The position numbers and the translations under genes are program-made. Shown piece after piece: positions 40,335 to 41,388 of a stretch of DNA of 41,388 nt (the first letter of the stretch is position 1; every line of letters begins with the position of its first letter). The DNA comes from Streptomyces sp. NRRL F-5123 (GTDB lineage: Bacteria; Actinomycetota; Actinomycetes; Streptomycetales; Streptomycetaceae): contig NZ_JOHY01000056.1 in the NCBI RefSeq assembly GCF_000721495.1, positions 1 through 41,388 of the forward strand. Direction: 5' to 3'. The notes below the pieces were generated by a model, which ran no database searches, was not told the DNA's origin, and worked only from the letters and a program-made list of their open reading frames with translations.

Positions 40335-41338
40335 CCGACGACCGCGAGGAGCGCACCGACCGCCGGAGCGCGGCGGCCCCCGCGCCCGGCGCAGGAGCGG
40401 GCCGCGACACCGCGCGTGAGGCGTACGACGGGTACGACGCCCGCGACGCCTACGAGCAGCCCCGCGAGGCCCCGCGCGAGCGGGACGCGCTGCGCGACCG
40501 GGAGGGCGGCGCGCTGACCGCCGGCGACGTCGCCGATGCCGCGCGGCTGGTCGGCTTCGGCCTCCAGCCCAAGCTGCTGCCCGCCCGCGACGCCGAATAC
40601 GCCGAACTGATCCGCCGCCACCGCGAGGACCCGGGCTTCGCCCGCACCGCCGACGCGGTCGCCGCCGGACTCGGCCTGATCGTCCTGGAGGTCTCGCCGC
40701 GCGCCGGGATGGCCGTCGCCGCCGCCGAGGACTCCGTCTTCGCCGTCCGCATGGGCGACTACACCCGCCGCGCCGCCTCCGACGCCGGCGACCGCTTCCT
40801 GCACGGCCTGGCCCACCTGGCCGCCGCCGCGCTCGCCTTCCCCCGCCCCGAGGACCTCGCGGACGACGGCTACATCGGCCGTATCACCGTCAACGGGGTG
40901 GACGCCTTCGTCCGCCAGGCCTGCCGCCGGCTGGAGGAGCGGGCCGGCGAGAGCGGCGAGATCACCGACCCGGCGAGTGACGCCCCAGGCCTCGAAGCCG
41001 CCTGGCGGGTCTACAGCAGGCGCAGCGCGACCGGCGCCACCAAGGACGCCCGGCGGCTGGCCGGTTCCACCACCGGCATCATCGCCAAGGCCGTCACCTT
41101 CCTGGTCGACTCCGGCTTCCTCCAGCGCACCGGCGACGAGGCGGGCGGCACGTACCGCACCACCGCCCGCTACCAGCTCCAGGTCCGCGACATGGCAGGC
41201 AGTTCGGCCATGGCCGAACTGCTGGAACTCGGTGTCGTACCCGTCACCGACGGCACCGCGAGCCTGCTGCCCGCCGCCTCCGACGACGGCACGGACCTGG
41301 TGGCCGACGCGGGACTGCCCTTCCACACCCCCGCCTGA
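40331..41338 (+). CDS. Winged-helix partner (MksE/JetB-like), tentative
   Basis: This 335-residue protein has an acidic/Arg-rich disordered N-terminus of about 55 residues, then a mostly helical body (LTAGDVADAARLVGFGLQPKLLPARDAEYAELIRRHREDPGFARTADAVAAGLGL) and a C-terminal winged-helix-like part (AKAVTFLVDSGFLQRTGDEAGGTYRTTARYQLQVRDMAGSSAMAELLELG). It is coupled to the kleisin-like gene by a 4-base overlap. In MksBEF/Wadjet operons the equivalent partner (MksE/JetB) binds the kleisin and precedes the SMC-like ATPase. I could not identify a specific family. The stop is at 41336-41338; only four genomic bases follow before adapter sequence. Confidence 0.48.
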   Translation: MTDDREERTDRRSAAAPAPGAGAGRDTAREAYDGYDARDAYEQPREAPRERDALRDREGGALTAGDVADAARLVGFGLQPKLLPARDAEYAELIRRHREDPGFARTADAVAAGLGLIVLEVSPRAGMAVAAAEDSVFAVRMGDYTRRAASDAGDRFLHGLAHLAAAALAFPRPEDLADDGYIGRITVNGVDAFVRQACRRLEERAGESGEITDPASDAPGLEAAWRVYSRRSATGATKDARRLAGSTTGIIAKAVTFLVDSGFLQRTGDEAGGTYRTTARYQLQVRDMAGSSAMAELLELGVVPVTDGTASLLPAASDDGTDLVADAGLPFHTPA

Positions 41339-41342
41339 CGCC

Positions 41343-41388
41343 CTGTCTCTTATACACATCTCCGAGCCCACGAGACAGGCAGAAAACT
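41343..41388 (+). other. Sequencing adapter (Nextera transposase end plus index)
   Basis: CTGTCTCTTATACACATCT (41343-41361) is the Tn5 mosaic end, followed by CCGAGCCCACGAGAC (41362-41376) and AGGCAGAA, an i7 index sequence, then four bases. This is library adapter, not genome. Reading it on the reverse strand gives the artefact peptide MGSEMCIRDR at the start of a long open frame, which should not be annotated as a gene. Confidence 0.98.

Noticed and set aside
40124..41371. A reverse-strand frame starting MGSEMCIRDR
   Set aside because: Its start lies in Nextera adapter sequence and the rest is antisense to the MksE/JetB-like gene.

Overview
The window is about 41 kb of very GC-rich DNA (roughly three quarters G+C by eye). 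Its codon use is strongly G/C in third positions, it has many GTG starts and short intergenic gaps, and it carries actinomycete family markers: a mycothiol-type maleylpyruvate isomerase, a DUF397 protein, a LAL-like ATPase, an NsdA-like regulator and DUF4865. The best guess is a Streptomyces or close Streptomycetaceae chromosome. The last 46 bases are not genomic. They are Nextera adapter plus index sequence, so the window is the end of an assembled contig.

Layout: 1-303 is G-rich non-coding DNA. 304-7143 holds an HpnB-like glycosyltransferase, a glutamate-racemase-like protein, a small PH-like membrane protein, a Wzy/O-antigen-ligase-like protein, a Nudix hydrolase, a DHA2 exporter and a small unknown protein. 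7216-9364 is a dihydroxyacetone kinase operon (dhaKLM, reverse strand). 9510-13508 holds an MpaB-type oxygenase, a soluble Ser/Thr kinase with TPRs and an alpha/beta hydrolase. 13751-16320 is a reverse-strand operon (TetR, DUF4865, carboxymuconolactone-decarboxylase-like, phosphotriesterase-like) with a palindromic operator at its head. 16407-19067 is a secreted collagen-like protein divergent from a two-component system. 19090-22244 has an isochorismatase-like protein, DUF397, a maleylpyruvate isomerase, a PdxH-like oxidase and a divergent CGNR zinc-finger regulator. 22245-22885 is a long non-coding gap with an 8-bp tandem repeat. 22886-30553 contains a LAL-type ATPase lacking its DNA-binding domain, a small hypothetical, an APH-like kinase, an NsdA/NsdB-like TPR regulator and a PAS-SpoIIE phosphatase. 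30908-35997 has a HEAT-repeat protein, two coupled GT-B glycosyltransferases and an SGNH hydrolase. 35886-38629 is the 5-oxoprolinase operon (pxpA, pxpB, an extra repeat-bearing ORF, pxpC; reverse strand). 38814-41338 is a two-gene cassette that looks like the kleisin and winged-helix partners of an SMC-like (MksBEF/Wadjet-type) complex, and the contig ends before any ATPase gene.

No tRNA, rRNA, CRISPR, IS element or phage gene was seen. Most genes are housekeeping or accessory metabolism plus regulation. Three parts deserve most attention: the truncated SMC-accessory-like cassette at the right end, the TetR-controlled hydrolase operon with its near-perfect 20-bp operator, and the translationally coupled tandem-repeat ORF inside the pxp operon. 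A recurring local theme is leaderless expression: at least eight genes have a TANNNT -10 element 6-8 bp before the start codon and no Shine-Dalgarno sequence.
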